38,727 bases of DNA, taken from NCBI GenBank assembly GCA_030430915.1, contig JAUIKH010000007.1, positions 1-38,727 on the forward strand, read 5' to 3'. Numbering within the stretch: the stretch's first letter is position 1; each line of letters opens with the position of its first letter. The translations under genes and the position numbers were made by a program. Below, piece after piece: positions 6,907 through 17,799 of this stretch. The DNA comes from a bacterium (GTDB lineage Bacteria > Patescibacteriota > Saccharimonadia > Saccharimonadales > SZUA-47). The notes under the pieces were generated by a model that saw nothing but the letters and a program-made list of their open reading frames with translations, did no database searches and was not told where the DNA came from.

Positions 6907-8781
6907 ATGGATAAAAAAAAGGCTAAAAGACCGCCACAAAAAAACAATAAACGTAACTTTAAAACAATAATTTTTGCAATTTTAATTGGTGGTTTCTTGC
7001 TGTTAGGACTATCTAGCTATAGCCAGAGTGAAGAACTTGAAAGTGTTGCATTATCTGAAGTTGTAAGTAGTGCGAATAATGGCGAAGTCAGTGAGATTGA
7101 AGTAATTGGTGATGAGCTAAAGGTGACTAAAAAGGGTGAGGAAGACCCAAGTGTTAAATCACTAAAAGAATCTGGCTCTACTCTGTACGAGCAGGGCTTA
7201 GAGACAAATGAACAAAATCAAGATATGGTGGTGTCTGTCACCAAGCCTGACAATAGTGGTGAAATTTGGACAAACGTATTATTTACATTAGCTCCCGTAA
7301 TTTTACTTGGTGGTCTACTTTTTTGGATGATGAGAAGTGCTCAGGGCCAAGGTAATCAAGCTATGAGCTTCGGAAGAAGTAAGGCTAGGCTTTATGGAAA
7401 CGAAAAAGAAAAAGTAATGTTCAAGAACATTGCAGGAAGCAACGAAGCCAAAGAAGATTTGGAAGAAATTGTAGACTTTCTAAAACATCCTAAAAAGTAT
7501 GAAAATGTCGGGGCAAAAATTCCTAAAGGTATGTTACTAGTTGGTCCCCCAGGAACAGGTAAAACAATGTTGGCAAGAGCTGTGGCTGGCGAAGCTGATG
7601 TGCCATTCTTCAGTATTTCGGGTTCAGAATTCGTCGAGATGTTTGTGGGTGTTGGAGCATCTAGAGTTAGAGATTTGTTTGGTAAAGCTAAAAAGAATGC
7701 ACCATGCATAATATTTGTTGATGAGATAGATGCAGTTGGCCGTAAACGTGGCTCAGGAATGGGTGGAGGTCATGATGAAAGAGAGCAAACACTTAACCAA
7801 ATTCTAGTAGAGATGGATGGATTTGAACAAGGAGTTAACGTAATTGTATTAGCAGCAACAAATAGAGCTGATGTGCTCGACCCTGCCCTACTCCGTCCAG
7901 GAAGATTCGACAGGAGAGTAAACATTAGTTTGCCTGACCGAAAAGATAGAGAAGCAATATTAAAAGTTCACTTTGATAAAAAACCTTTGGAAAAACAAGT
8001 TAACCTAGATGCGCTAGCTGCAAAAACTGCGGGAACAAGTGGGGCTGATTTAGCTAATATTGCAAATGAATCCGCAATTATCGCTGCTAAACACAATAGA
8101 AAAACTATTACCCAAGAAGACGCTACTTCTGCTTTTGAGAAAGTAGCCATCGGACCTGAACGTAAAAGTAAGGTTATGAGTGATGAAGAAAAAGAATTAA
8201 CTGCCTATCACGAAGCAGGCCATGCCATAGTTGGCCATGTATTACCAGATAGTGATGATGTACATAAGGTTACAATAATACCTAGAGGTGGTACGGGTGG
8301 AGTAACTTGGTTTATCCCAATTAAAGACAAGGTGCACCAAAGTATTGTCGAGTACAAGGATATACTTGCCAGAATGCTTGGCGGAAGGATAGCTGAAGAA
8401 ATTGTTTATGGTCCAGATAGAGTAACAACAGGAGCAGGTAATGATTTACAGAAAGCTGCAGAACTTGCTAGAGAAATGATTACAAATCAAGGAATGGGAG
8501 ACAAGCTTAGAAACCAAGTCTTTCATGTAGATGATGGAATGATGATGGACCGAATGATGCATGAACGTCAATATTCTGAAGAGACTGCAAAGATTATAGA
8601 CAATGAGGTTGAGGATTTGATTTCTGAAGCCGCTAAACGTGCAAAAACAGTGATAAAACATAATATGAAAAAACTAGAAGAACTAAAAGAGGCGTTATTA
8701 GAAAAAGAAACACTGGAAGACGAAGAAGTAAAAAAGATATTTGAAGGTACTGTAATGCCTAAAGACGCGGCTCAATACTAA
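6907..8781 (+). CDS. ftsH: ATP-dependent zinc metalloprotease FtsH
   Basis: [13 protein letters not shown] and [14 protein letters not shown] motifs; N-terminal TM segments. Confidence 0.97.
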   Translation: MDKKKAKRPPQKNNKRNFKTIIFAILIGGFLLLGLSSYSQSEELESVALSEVVSSANNGEVSEIEVIGDELKVTKKGEEDPSVKSLKESGSTLYEQGLETNEQNQDMVVSVTKPDNSGEIWTNVLFTLAPVILLGGLLFWMMRSAQGQGNQAMSFGRSKARLYGNEKEKVMFKNIAGSNEAKEDLEEIVDFLKHPKKYENVGAKIPKGMLLVGPPGTGKTMLARAVAGEADVPFFSISGSEFVEMFVGVGASRVRDLFGKAKKNAPCIIFVDEIDAVGRKRGSGMGGGHDEREQTLNQILVEMDGFEQGVNVIVLAATNRADVLDPALLRPGRFDRRVNISLPDRKDREAILKVHFDKKPLEKQVNLDALAAKTAGTSGADLANIANESAIIAAKHNRKTITQEDATSAFEKVAIGPERKSKVMSDEEKELTAYHEAGHAIVGHVLPDSDDVHKVTIIPRGGTGGVTWFIPIKDKVHQSIVEYKDILARMLGGRIAEEIVYGPDRVTTGAGNDLQKAAELAREMITNQGMGDKLRNQVFHVDDGMMMDRMMHERQYSEETAKIIDNEVEDLISEAAKRAKTVIKHNMKKLEELKEALLEKETLEDEEVKKIFEGTVMPKDAAQY

Positions 8782-8932
8782 AAACATTAGAAAAATTAGT
8801 TCATTTTATACCTGTAAAAGTCTATACTTATAGGTAGATGAAAGCTGTAACAAACTATTTATTGATTGGTCTTGTTTGCCATCATGAGTTGCTTACACAT
8901 TGCTATCCTTATAAGCGGGGACTTTTGGTGGT

Positions 8933-10516
8933 ATGAAAAAAACAGTAACTAAGGCTACGCGTAGGATATCATTGCCAGGAGCAGCGACTCTGCTAGTTGT
9001 ATCTATGCTATTTGCGCAGCTTTTAGGATTCTTGCGCACCATGATGGTTAATGGTAATTTTAGTCATTTGGGACCAGATAGCACTGATGCGTATTTTGCA
9101 GCTTTTAAAATACCAGACTTTTTCTTTTACACTTTAGCTGCAGGCGCTTTAGGAGTAGCTTTTATACCTATCCTCTCTGAAAGGTTGCAGAAAAACGACC
9201 GCAAAGGTATGTGGGTGCTTTCAAACAGTTTAATGAATCTTATGGCAATTATAATGTTTGTTGTAGGGTTGGGCATGCTTTTCGGTGCTAGGTGGCTAAT
9301 GAATATTGTTGCTCCAGATCTGTCTCCTGAACAAATGAATAATGCGGTGGCAATTCTTAGGATTATATCCTTTAACCCATTGTTGTTCACGATTACAGGA
9401 GTTTTAACCAGTTCTCAGCAGACTTTTGGTAGGTTTTTCTTTTTTGCTATGACTCCGATTGTTTATAACATTAGCATAATATTAAGTATTTTTATTTTTA
9501 GAGATAACATAGGGCTGGTTGGTTTAGGTGTAGGTGCCTTTATTGGCGCGTTTTTATCTTTTGTCGTAGCTACATTTGGCTTAAGGGGCTTAAACTATCA
9601 CTGGAGGCCTACTATAAAATTCAAAAATACAGACTTCCGTAGAATATTACGTCAGCTTCCACCTCGTGCACTAGACCAGGGTATTGATTCTGTAAACTCT
9701 ATCGTTGAGACAAACAGGGCAAGAGCTCTTGGTGAAGGGTTTGTGTCTTCATATGAAAATGCTTTTACCTTACATACGGCACCAATATTTTTAATAGGTT
9801 CGTCTATATCTATTGCTGCGTTTCCCCGACTAAGCGAAAGATTAGCACAGGGTAGACCTGATTTATTCAGAAAAGATTTCTTAGACGTTCTTAAAACTCT
9901 AATGTGGCTTAGCATACCTGCAGTAATTGTAGCTTACTTTTGTAGGGGCTACTTAGCTAGATTGATTTTTAAGCGTGGAGCGCCAGACATTGCATTAATA
10001 TTAGGGTTTTTATCAATAGCGATATTCTTTAGAATTATCTATACTTTGTTATCCAGATATTTTTACGCTCACAAAGATACTGTAACACCACTGCTTGTTT
10101 CAATATTTGCAATTGCTTTAAATATAATTTTAGCGTTTGCACTAGCCAGGCCTGAATCCTATGGTGCTGCTGGCTTAGCTCTGGCTCAATCAATTGTTGC
10201 AACAGCCGAAGTCACGGTTCTATTTGTCGTAATAGTTCTTAGAGATAAACTAATGTTTAATCGGGATTTCTGGTCTTATGTTAGTAAGTTAGTCAGTGTT
10301 AGTGGATTTACCTTAATATCTGCATTTATCATGGTTAGCTTAATACCACTTAATTTAAACGATACGGGATTCTTTGTTTTAGGATTTAAATTGAGTCTTA
10401 TCATTATCGTTGTATTAATGGTCCATTTATCAGTTTCTGCACTATTCGGTCTATCTCAGGCTAAATCTGTAATAAACAAAGCCAAAAATATCATTTTGTC
10501 TCCAGTTAAAATATAA
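8933..10516 (+). CDS. murJ: Lipid II flippase MurJ (MviN family)
   Basis: Multi-TM MVF family; TDAYFAAFKIPDFFFYTLAAGALGVAFIPILSE. Confidence 0.93.
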   Translation: MKKTVTKATRRISLPGAATLLVVSMLFAQLLGFLRTMMVNGNFSHLGPDSTDAYFAAFKIPDFFFYTLAAGALGVAFIPILSERLQKNDRKGMWVLSNSLMNLMAIIMFVVGLGMLFGARWLMNIVAPDLSPEQMNNAVAILRIISFNPLLFTITGVLTSSQQTFGRFFFFAMTPIVYNISIILSIFIFRDNIGLVGLGVGAFIGAFLSFVVATFGLRGLNYHWRPTIKFKNTDFRRILRQLPPRALDQGIDSVNSIVETNRARALGEGFVSSYENAFTLHTAPIFLIGSSISIAAFPRLSERLAQGRPDLFRKDFLDVLKTLMWLSIPAVIVAYFCRGYLARLIFKRGAPDIALILGFLSIAIFFRIIYTLLSRYFYAHKDTVTPLLVSIFAIALNIILAFALARPESYGAAGLALAQSIVATAEVTVLFVVIVLRDKLMFNRDFWSYVSKLVSVSGFTLISAFIMVSLIPLNLNDTGFFVLGFKLSLIIIVVLMVHLSVSALFGLSQAKSVINKAKNIILSPVKI

Positions 10517-10563
10517 GTTTCTACCTCTGTTATTTTTAATAATTAAATGGTATAATTGTGCGA

Positions 10564-12342
10564 ATGACACAAGAAAATATCAGGAACTTTTGCATTATTG
10601 CTCATATTGATCATGGTAAATCTACGCTAGCTGATAGATTATTAGAGATTACCGGCGCTGTGCAAAAACGTGAGATGAAGGAGCAACTTCTAGATAAAAT
10701 GGATCTAGAAAGAGAGCGAGGTATTACAATAAAACTAGCGCCAGTTCGCATGAACTATAAGGGTTTCCAGCTTAATTTGATTGACACGCCCGGCCATGTA
10801 GATTTTAGCTACGAAGTATCTAGGAGTCTGCAAGCTTGCGAAGGAGCAATTCTAGTTGTTGATGCAACTCAAGGTATACAAGCTCAGACTTTAGCGAACG
10901 TATACTTGGCTCTAGAGGCTGATTTAAAAATAATTCCGGTTCTTAACAAAATAGACTTACCAGCTGCTGATGTTGATAAAGTCTCAAAAGAAGTTATTTC
11001 TCTTTTAGGTTGTGACAAGGATGAAATTATCTCGATTAGTGCAAAAACAGGAGAAAAAGTCGATCAGCTACTAGATACAGTAATTGAAAAAGTTCCGTCT
11101 CCGAGCGGAACTGTAAATTCACCAACGAGGGCTTTAATTTTCGATAGTTTCTATGATGAATACAGAGGTGTTGTTTTGTACGTGAGAGTTTTTGATGGTC
11201 ATATTAATAAGTCTTCAAACATAAAAATGATAGCGACTAAGTCTGAAGGCGATGCGCTGGAAGTTGGGTCCCTAAACCCCGCTATGAGCAAGTCTGAATC
11301 ATTACAAGCAGGTGAGATTGGGTATATTGTCACAAGCTTTCATGACACATCAGAGGCAAGAGTAGGCGATACTGTTGCGTTAAAAAACCAGAATCCAGAA
11401 GCTCTAGAAGGGTACAAAGAAGTCAGGCCATTTGTATATGCAGGATTCTTTCCTAGCTCTAATGAGTTTTATCCTCAACTAAAGGATGCAATGGATAAAC
11501 TAAAGCTGAGTGATTCAGCGCTGGAATATAAGCCAGAAAACTCTCCGGTTTTAGGACATGGTTATAGAGTTGGATTTTTGGGGCTACTTCACTTAGATAT
11601 TGTGAAAGAAAGGATAGAACGAGAGTTTAGTATTGACTTAATCGTAACTAATCCATCGACTGACTATAAAGTCATAACTAGCTCTCTAGAAGAATTAGAC
11701 ATTACGTCTGCTTCGCAGATGCCTCCACAAAGTGAAATAGAAGAAATAAGTGAACCATGGATAATTGGAGAAATAGTTGTACCTAAAGACTATGTTGGGG
11801 CCGTCATACAGTTAATAAGTAATTCTAGAGGGCTACATAATAACGTAAGCTATGTTGAAGACCAGTTAGCACTAGTTAAATTTGAAGCTCCATTGGCAAA
11901 CTTACTTACTGATTTTTATGATAAATTGAAAAGCCAAACTTCTGGCTATGGTAGCTTTAATTATGAATTGGATAACTACAGGGTACAAGATTTAGTCAGA
12001 GTAGATTTCTATGTTGCTGGGGATATTGTAGAAGCATTGAGCGTAATTTGTCACAAGTCTGAAGCTCAAGCGTTAGGACGTGAAATAGTTGAAAAATTAA
12101 AAGGTATTATTCCTCGTCAAAACTTTAAAGTGGCAATCCAAGCTGCTATAGGTGGTAAATTTATAGCAAGAGAAGATATCAGTGCTTATAGAAAGGACGT
12201 GACAAGTGGACTATACGGCGGGGACGTTTCAAGAAAGAAAAAAGTTTTAGCTAAGCAAAAAAAAGGTAAAGAAAGACTAAAACGGTTTGGTAAGGTCGAT
12301 CTACCAGCAGGAGTTTTTACAGTTTTACTAAAAAGAGACTAG
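10564..12342 (+). CDS. lepA: Elongation factor 4 (LepA)
   Basis: NFCIIAHIDHGKSTLADRLLEITGAV, DTPGHVDFSYEVSRSL; the ORF track starts at GTG 10558, but ATG 10564 fits the -10 spacing and family N-terminus better. Confidence 0.96.
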   Translation: MTQENIRNFCIIAHIDHGKSTLADRLLEITGAVQKREMKEQLLDKMDLERERGITIKLAPVRMNYKGFQLNLIDTPGHVDFSYEVSRSLQACEGAILVVDATQGIQAQTLANVYLALEADLKIIPVLNKIDLPAADVDKVSKEVISLLGCDKDEIISISAKTGEKVDQLLDTVIEKVPSPSGTVNSPTRALIFDSFYDEYRGVVLYVRVFDGHINKSSNIKMIATKSEGDALEVGSLNPAMSKSESLQAGEIGYIVTSFHDTSEARVGDTVALKNQNPEALEGYKEVRPFVYAGFFPSSNEFYPQLKDAMDKLKLSDSALEYKPENSPVLGHGYRVGFLGLLHLDIVKERIEREFSIDLIVTNPSTDYKVITSSLEELDITSASQMPPQSEIEEISEPWIIGEIVVPKDYVGAVIQLISNSRGLHNNVSYVEDQLALVKFEAPLANLLTDFYDKLKSQTSGYGSFNYELDNYRVQDLVRVDFYVAGDIVEALSVICHKSEAQALGREIVEKLKGIIPRQNFKVAIQAAIGGKFIAREDISAYRKDVTSGLYGGDVSRKKKVLAKQKKGKERLKRFGKVDLPAGVFTVLLKRD

Positions 12343-12466
12343 TAACTATAACGCCAACAATTGCTACAATATAATGGATGAATCACGCTAGTAGTTTATT
12401 ATTATGCAAGACATACAAAGTAGCATACATACAGCGCATAAAAAGTAAGAGAGAACTCAAAGAATA

Positions 12467-13177
12467 ATGGACAAACAGAATTTTATAACATGGGCCAAAA
12501 AGCTGGAATCTACCTATCAAGCCAATGAAGAAGTCCGTAGTAGTTTATCTAAAATTGATCTAATAGCTATTGTAGGTCCAACAGGGGTTGGCAAAACAAC
12601 AATAATTGATTCACTAGGGTTGCCTTATGTTAAGAGTGATGTAACAAGAGCTAAAAGGCCTGGTGAAAAAAAGGATAAAAATTACCATTTTAGAGATGAC
12701 TATTTAGAAATGTTAAAAGAAATAAAAGATGGTAAGTACGTACAGTTTGTAGTAAGTGGTTCAGGAGAGTTCTACGGCACGAGAGCATCTTCTTATCCTA
12801 AGCAAGGAGCTTGTACCATGGCAATTTTGGCTCATGCAATTCCGGACTTCCAAAAAATGGGATTCAATAGAGTTTTGCCAGTGTTTATTATGCCTCCTGG
12901 TTATGTTGAATGGATGCGTAGAATTGGAAATATACGATCAGGTGATATTAATGAAAGGATTACTGAAGCTATAAAATCTATGAATATAGCAATAAGGGAT
13001 GATCACTTTAAGTTTGTGTTAAATGATAGTCTTGATCTCGCAATTAACGACATTAAAAAGATTATTGCTGGAGAACCAGTTGATAATCACAGGACATTAT
13101 TAGCAAGAGAAACAGCAGACGTATTATTAGAAAAACTCGGAGATCAAAACGATGATGTGTATTTCGAAAATGAATAA
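12467..13177 (+). CDS. Guanylate-kinase-like protein, divergent
   Basis: Walker A GPTGVGKTT, TRAKRPGEKKDKNYHF region; canonical IDVQGA replaced by ILAHAI. Confidence 0.7.
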   Translation: MDKQNFITWAKKLESTYQANEEVRSSLSKIDLIAIVGPTGVGKTTIIDSLGLPYVKSDVTRAKRPGEKKDKNYHFRDDYLEMLKEIKDGKYVQFVVSGSGEFYGTRASSYPKQGACTMAILAHAIPDFQKMGFNRVLPVFIMPPGYVEWMRRIGNIRSGDINERITEAIKSMNIAIRDDHFKFVLNDSLDLAINDIKKIIAGEPVDNHRTLLARETADVLLEKLGDQNDDVYFENE

Positions 13178-13185
13178 GAGAAAAA

Positions 13186-13908
13186 ATGATTAATCAAAAT
13201 AGCCATAAAATAATTACAGACTTACATGCTGCTGTCGCTGCTTATAAGATGCCAGAAAATGCTAAAAATTTAGTTGGTTCAGGGGAACTAATTGTTATAT
13301 GTGGAGTGACTGCTGCTGGTAAAAATACCATTGCTGACTATTTAATAGGCCACGGTAATTATCTCCATGTTGTCTCTCATACTACTAGAAAACCCAGAGA
13401 AAACCACGGAGTAAAAGAAGAAAATGGTCGAGAATATTGGTTTGTTGAACCTATAGAGATGCTAGAAATGATAAATGACCAAAATTTCATAGAAGTTAAA
13501 GCTATACACGGGGAAACATGTTATGGCACAAGTATTGAAGCAGTTAAAAACGTAATATCTGCAGGTCTACATCCAATTATGGAAATTGATGTTCAGGGTG
13601 CGTTGGAACTAACTGAGGTTGTGCCGAAGTTAAGACCCTTGTTCATATTACCGCCTACCTATGAAGTGTGGATGCAGAGACTTGGCAGTAGAGGAAATAT
13701 AAGCGATGGCGAGAAGGATAGAAGATTTCGTAGTGCAAGTATGGAGATAGAGACAGCTTTAGATCACTCTTCATTTACTTTACTTACCAACCACGAGGTG
13801 GAAATGACTGCAAGAGAAATCATGAATGGTATTGATACGAGCGATCAAGCCCAGGCTGATCGTAGTGCACTAGCAAGTGAACTACTGGAAACCTTAAGAA
13901 AAATGTAA
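13186..13908 (+). CDS. Guanylate-kinase-like protein, second copy
   Basis: VSHTTRKPRENHGVKEENGREYWFV, HGETCYGTS, PIMEIDVQGA; P-loop reads GVTAAGKNT. Confidence 0.8.
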   Translation: MINQNSHKIITDLHAAVAAYKMPENAKNLVGSGELIVICGVTAAGKNTIADYLIGHGNYLHVVSHTTRKPRENHGVKEENGREYWFVEPIEMLEMINDQNFIEVKAIHGETCYGTSIEAVKNVISAGLHPIMEIDVQGALELTEVVPKLRPLFILPPTYEVWMQRLGSRGNISDGEKDRRFRSASMEIETALDHSSFTLLTNHEVEMTAREIMNGIDTSDQAQADRSALASELLETLRKM

Positions 13909-13909
13909 T

Positions 13910-13936
13910 CTAGCACTCTTGTTCTTTGACTGCTAA
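13910..13936 (+). promoter_or_regulatory. CIRCE operator upstream of hrcA
   Basis: CTAGCACTC-N9-GACTGCTAA. Confidence 0.85.
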
Positions 13937-13956
13937 GTTGTTAAAATATATGTATT

Positions 13957-14658
13957 GTGACAGATAGACAAGAAAAAATACTAAAGTCTATAGTTGAAGA
14001 ATATGCAGAAGTAGCAAGTCCTGTTGGTTCGCAACTTCTAGCCAAAATATTTAGTGTATCAAGTGCAACTATTCGTTCAGAGATGGCTGAGCTAGAAAAG
14101 CAAGGATTTATAACACAGCCGCATACTAGCGCTGGTCGAATACCTACTGACAAAGGCTATAGGTACTATGTAAATAACTCATTAGAGGAAAAACCAGAGA
14201 AAAATACCGGAGCTGAAAGAGCGCTTACTGCTAGAATTGGCGACGGTGGTGTCCCAGACCGTGCTATTAGAAATACAGTTGATACATTAGTAGAGCTGAC
14301 GCAAAACCTAGGACTAGCCACCATAGGCAAGCAATTATATATGAGCGGATTATCGAATTTGTTCGGGCAACCAGAATTTATGTACCCGGGTCAAGTCCAA
14401 GAAGTAGCTAGATTGTTGGATAATATGGAGCCTTGGCTGCGTGAGGCAGCTCCGAACGAACCACTGAGTGTATATATTGGACATGAGAATCCTATCGGCA
14501 GAAATAGCGGATGCTCATTAATTATTTCTAGGTTTAGTAGCCCATATTCAGATAAGAGTTTTATTGGAGTTTTGGGTCCTACAAGACAAAGCTATAAGGA
14601 AGTGATGAGCTTAGTTAAAAATGCCGGGCGCATGCTGGAGGACTCTCTCCATGAGTAG
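13957..14658 (+). CDS. hrcA: Heat-inducible transcription repressor HrcA (short form)
   Basis: VTDRQEKILKSIVEEYAEVASPVGSQLL...SSATIRSEMAELEKQGFITQPHTSAGRIPTDKGYRYYV; CIRCE upstream. Confidence 0.93.
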   Translation: MTDRQEKILKSIVEEYAEVASPVGSQLLAKIFSVSSATIRSEMAELEKQGFITQPHTSAGRIPTDKGYRYYVNNSLEEKPEKNTGAERALTARIGDGGVPDRAIRNTVDTLVELTQNLGLATIGKQLYMSGLSNLFGQPEFMYPGQVQEVARLLDNMEPWLREAAPNEPLSVYIGHENPIGRNSGCSLIISRFSSPYSDKSFIGVLGPTRQSYKEVMSLVKNAGRMLEDSLHE

Positions 14659-14920
14659 CTATATAATTGACAAGCAAATGTTTGAGCAACCAGGATTTAT
14701 AACTTTATACGATGCTTGGTCGGAAGTATTTAGTAAAGATTTTGAAAGTGGAGGGTTTAAACTGTCTCCAGAAGAAGCAATAAAAATAACTAAAGACGCT
14801 AAAAAAGAAGTAGAGCTAAGTGGGGTAGAGCTACAAACTATCAGACAACTAGAATCCATAGCCTGCCGATACGCACAAGTAATGCCAACATTCATAGAAG
14901 AAAGAGTAGAGAATTTTTAA
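14651..14920 (+). CDS. Hypothetical protein in the heat-shock operon
   Basis: MSSYIIDKQMFEQPGFITLYDAWSEVF...; 8-bp overlap with the hrcA end and 1 nt before grpE; start revised from 14621 to ATG 14651. Confidence 0.75.
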   Translation: MSSYIIDKQMFEQPGFITLYDAWSEVFSKDFESGGFKLSPEEAIKITKDAKKEVELSGVELQTIRQLESIACRYAQVMPTFIEERVENF

Positions 14921-14921
14921 T

Positions 14922-15404
14922 ATGACCAAGAAAAAACAAGATAAAACTGATTATAAGAAAGTCTCTGAAGAGCTAGCACAGGAGAATGCTCAACTCAACG
15001 ACGCTCTATTAAGAGAAAGGGCAGATGCTACAAATGTTCGTAAAAGGGCAGAAGAAGAGCGGGCTAAATTAGGAAGCTTCTATAAAGCTTTGGTTATCAA
15101 AGAGCTGCTACCGGTTATTGATAATTTTGAAAGATCACTCAAGGCTGTGCCTAAAGAATTAGAAAACAACGACTACGTAAAAGGCGTGCAAGGTATTAAT
15201 AAACAATTTGAGCAAGCGCTTAATAAACTAGGTGTCGAACGAATTAAAACAGTTGGTGAGCTTTTTGACCCCGAGCTTCATGAAGCAGTTACCATGGAAG
15301 AAGGAGAAGGAACAAAAGAAGTTATTTCAGAAGAGCTACAAAGTGGATATAAGACCGAAAATGATGTTATACGCCACGCTATGGTCAGAGTAAAGCTACA
15401 ATAG
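14922..15404 (+). CDS. grpE: Co-chaperone GrpE
   Basis: LLPVIDNFERSLKAVP...GVQGINKQFEQALNKLGVERIKTVGELFDPELHEAV. Confidence 0.93.
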   Translation: MTKKKQDKTDYKKVSEELAQENAQLNDALLRERADATNVRKRAEEERAKLGSFYKALVIKELLPVIDNFERSLKAVPKELENNDYVKGVQGINKQFEQALNKLGVERIKTVGELFDPELHEAVTMEEGEGTKEVISEELQSGYKTENDVIRHAMVRVKLQ

Positions 15405-15471
15405 TCTTAGTATGCAAGAGTTTAATAATATCTATAATAGTTCTTGAGCAGAAAACAATCTAATATTTAAA

Positions 15472-15641
15472 ATGCTTGACGAAAAATAGGTGAGCATGCC
15501 GGTTATATAATTTGGGCGACTGAATTTAAGGCAATGATGAATGCTCCTCCAAGACACGGCATATTAGTTGAAGAGTCAGAAGATTCAGAAGATTTAGTAG
15601 CTTCAACCATAAATAACAACTTAGACACTTTGGAACAATAA
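15472..15641 (+). pseudogene. Small ORF apparently disrupted by a -1 frameshift at an A5 run
   Basis: Frame 1 MLDEK* (15472-) and frame 2 ...IGEHAGYIIWATEFKAMMNAPPRHGILVEESEDSEDLVASTINNNLDTLEQ* (ends 15641) join at GAAAAAT; an independent ATG at 15534 would give 35 aa. Confidence 0.4.
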
Positions 15642-15668
15642 TTAGCACTCTTAGTACTTGACTGCTAA
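15642..15668 (+). promoter_or_regulatory. CIRCE operator 1 upstream of dnaK
   Basis: TTAGCACTC-N9-GACTGCTAA. Confidence 0.9.
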
Positions 15669-15689
15669 GTTGAATGTGATAAACTAGAT

Positions 15690-15716
15690 TTAGCACAGTA
15701 CTTAATAGAGTGCTAA
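15690..15716 (+). promoter_or_regulatory. CIRCE operator 2 upstream of dnaK
   Basis: TTAGCACAG-N9-GAGTGCTAA. Confidence 0.85.
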
Positions 15717-15853
15717 CTAAAGCAAATTAATAGTAATATTTTATAGAAAGGGGCAGCTAAGGGATAAGAGTAACCCGCAGAAACGATTTATTCGGTTCTT
15801 CGGTGTGTCGAGAAAAACCGTAGGTTTGTCTTGAAAGCCTTGGCAACAAAAAA

Positions 15854-17776
15854 ATGGGGAAGATAATAGGAATAGACTTAGGAACAACGAACAGCGCTAT
15901 GGCTGTAATGCAGTCTGGTAAGCCAGAGATTATTGCTAATAGTGAAGGTAATAGAACAACACCAAGTGTTGTGGCCGTAAACAAGAAAGATGAGAGACTT
16001 GTGGGTCAGGTGGCACGTCGTCAACAGGTGACTAACGCAAAAAATACCGTTTATGAAGTTAAGCGTTTAATAGGTCGAAAATGGACAGATAAAGAAGTCC
16101 AAAAAGATATCAAGCTTATGGGCTATGAAATGGTCAAAAGCGGCAGCAGTGTAAAAGTTAAAATGGGAGACAAGGAATACAGTCCTGAAGAAATCAGTGC
16201 GATGGTGTTAGGTAAGCTTAAGGCAGACGCCGAGGCTTTCTTGGGCGAACCAGTAACAGAAGCAGTAGTAACGGTACCAGCATATTTTGATGATTCACAG
16301 CGACAGGCTACTAAAGATGCTGGTAAAATTGCGGGACTTGAAGTTAAGCGTATTATTAATGAGCCAACGGCAGCAGCGCTAGCATATGGACTAGATAAAG
16401 AAGGTAAAAAAGACGAAAAAATAGCCGTTTATGATCTTGGAGGAGGTACCTTTGATGTCTCTATCCTTGAATTGGGTGACGGGGTTTTTGAAGTTAAAAG
16501 TACAAATGGTGATACCCATTTGGGTGGAGCAGACTTTGATCGTGTAATAGTTAACTATTTGGCGGATGAATTCAAAAAAGAACACGGCATGGATATATCT
16601 GACGACAACGCAGCAATGCAGCGTCTACGTGATGAAGCAGAAAAAGCTAAAATTGAATTGTCAACTGCTCAAGAAGTTGATATTAATCTGCCTTTCTTGA
16701 CTGCAGATGCCGATGGCCCAAAGCACTTCGAACATAAATTATCACGATCAAAGCTAGAAAGCTTAGTCGGAGACTTAATAGATAAGACTGCTGCACCATG
16801 CGAAAAAGCTCTGAAAGATGCAAAAGTAAAAGCTAGCGAGATAGATGCTGTTGTATTGGTTGGTGGTATGACAAGAATGCCTTCAGTTCAGAAGAAAGTC
16901 AAAGAAATTTTTGGCAAAGAACCCATGAAAGGTGTGAATCCTGACGAAGTTGTGGCTATAGGTGCAGCAATACAGGGTGGTGTGCTAGCTGGAGATGTTA
17001 AGGATGTGTTGTTGCTTGATGTAACCCCGCTATCACTTAGTATTGAAACTATGGGTGGTATAGCTACGAAGCTAATAGAACGAAACACAACTATCCCAAG
17101 CAGTAAAAGTGAAGTTTTCTCTACTGCAGCAGACAATCAGCCACAAGTTGAAATTCATGTCGTGCAAGGTGAGCGTGAAATGGTATCTGACAATAAAACA
17201 CTAGGTAGGTTTGTTCTAGACGGGATAGCACCAGCACCTAGGGGTGTTCCTCAAATTGAAGTAACATTCAATATTGATGCCAACGGTATCTTAAATGTTA
17301 CAGCAAAAGATAAGGGAACAGGTAAAGAACAGTCAATAACCATTCAAAACAGTGGTAACTTGGACAAAGAAGAAGTAGAAAAAATGGCAAAAGATGCCGA
17401 AGCAAATGCTGAAGCGGATAAGAAAAAGCGTGAGTCTATAGAGTCTAGAAACCTGCTTGAAAATAGTGTCTATCAAACTGAAAAATTCTTGAATGACAAT
17501 AAAGATAAAGTTTCAGAAGAGGATAAAAAAACACTAGAGGATGCAGTCAAAGAAGCTAAAGAAAAGTTAAAGGATGAAAAAGCTGATAAAGATACTCTAA
17601 GTAATGCAGCTAAAGAACTCACAGATAAAATGATGCCAATAGGGGCTAAAATTTACGAACAAGAAGCTAAAGAAGGTGAAACTGAAAAAGCCGAAAAAAA
17701 GGATTCTGAAAAAAAATCTAAAGACAAAAAAGACAAAGACGGACCAGTAGAAGGCGAAGTAGTAGACGACAAGTAA
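15854..17776 (+). CDS. dnaK: Molecular chaperone DnaK
   Basis: [29 protein letters not shown], acidic/Lys-rich C-terminus ending EVVDDK. Confidence 0.98.
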   Translation: MGKIIGIDLGTTNSAMAVMQSGKPEIIANSEGNRTTPSVVAVNKKDERLVGQVARRQQVTNAKNTVYEVKRLIGRKWTDKEVQKDIKLMGYEMVKSGSSVKVKMGDKEYSPEEISAMVLGKLKADAEAFLGEPVTEAVVTVPAYFDDSQRQATKDAGKIAGLEVKRIINEPTAAALAYGLDKEGKKDEKIAVYDLGGGTFDVSILELGDGVFEVKSTNGDTHLGGADFDRVIVNYLADEFKKEHGMDISDDNAAMQRLRDEAEKAKIELSTAQEVDINLPFLTADADGPKHFEHKLSRSKLESLVGDLIDKTAAPCEKALKDAKVKASEIDAVVLVGGMTRMPSVQKKVKEIFGKEPMKGVNPDEVVAIGAAIQGGVLAGDVKDVLLLDVTPLSLSIETMGGIATKLIERNTTIPSSKSEVFSTAADNQPQVEIHVVQGEREMVSDNKTLGRFVLDGIAPAPRGVPQIEVTFNIDANGILNVTAKDKGTGKEQSITIQNSGNLDKEEVEKMAKDAEANAEADKKKRESIESRNLLENSVYQTEKFLNDNKDKVSEEDKKTLEDAVKEAKEKLKDEKADKDTLSNAAKELTDKMMPIGAKIYEQEAKEGETEKAEKKDSEKKSKDKKDKDGPVEGEVVDDK

Positions 17777-17799
17777 ATAAAAGTATATAGTAACTTAAT

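Noticed and set aside
15720-15853. Riboswitch in the dnaK 5' UTR
   Set aside because: A weak hairpin (about 15794-15821) exists, but CIRCE control explains regulation and the structure is not convincing.
15757-15984. 75-aa minus-strand ORF over the dnaK start
   Set aside because: Antisense to the dnaK leader and N-terminus; no family features.
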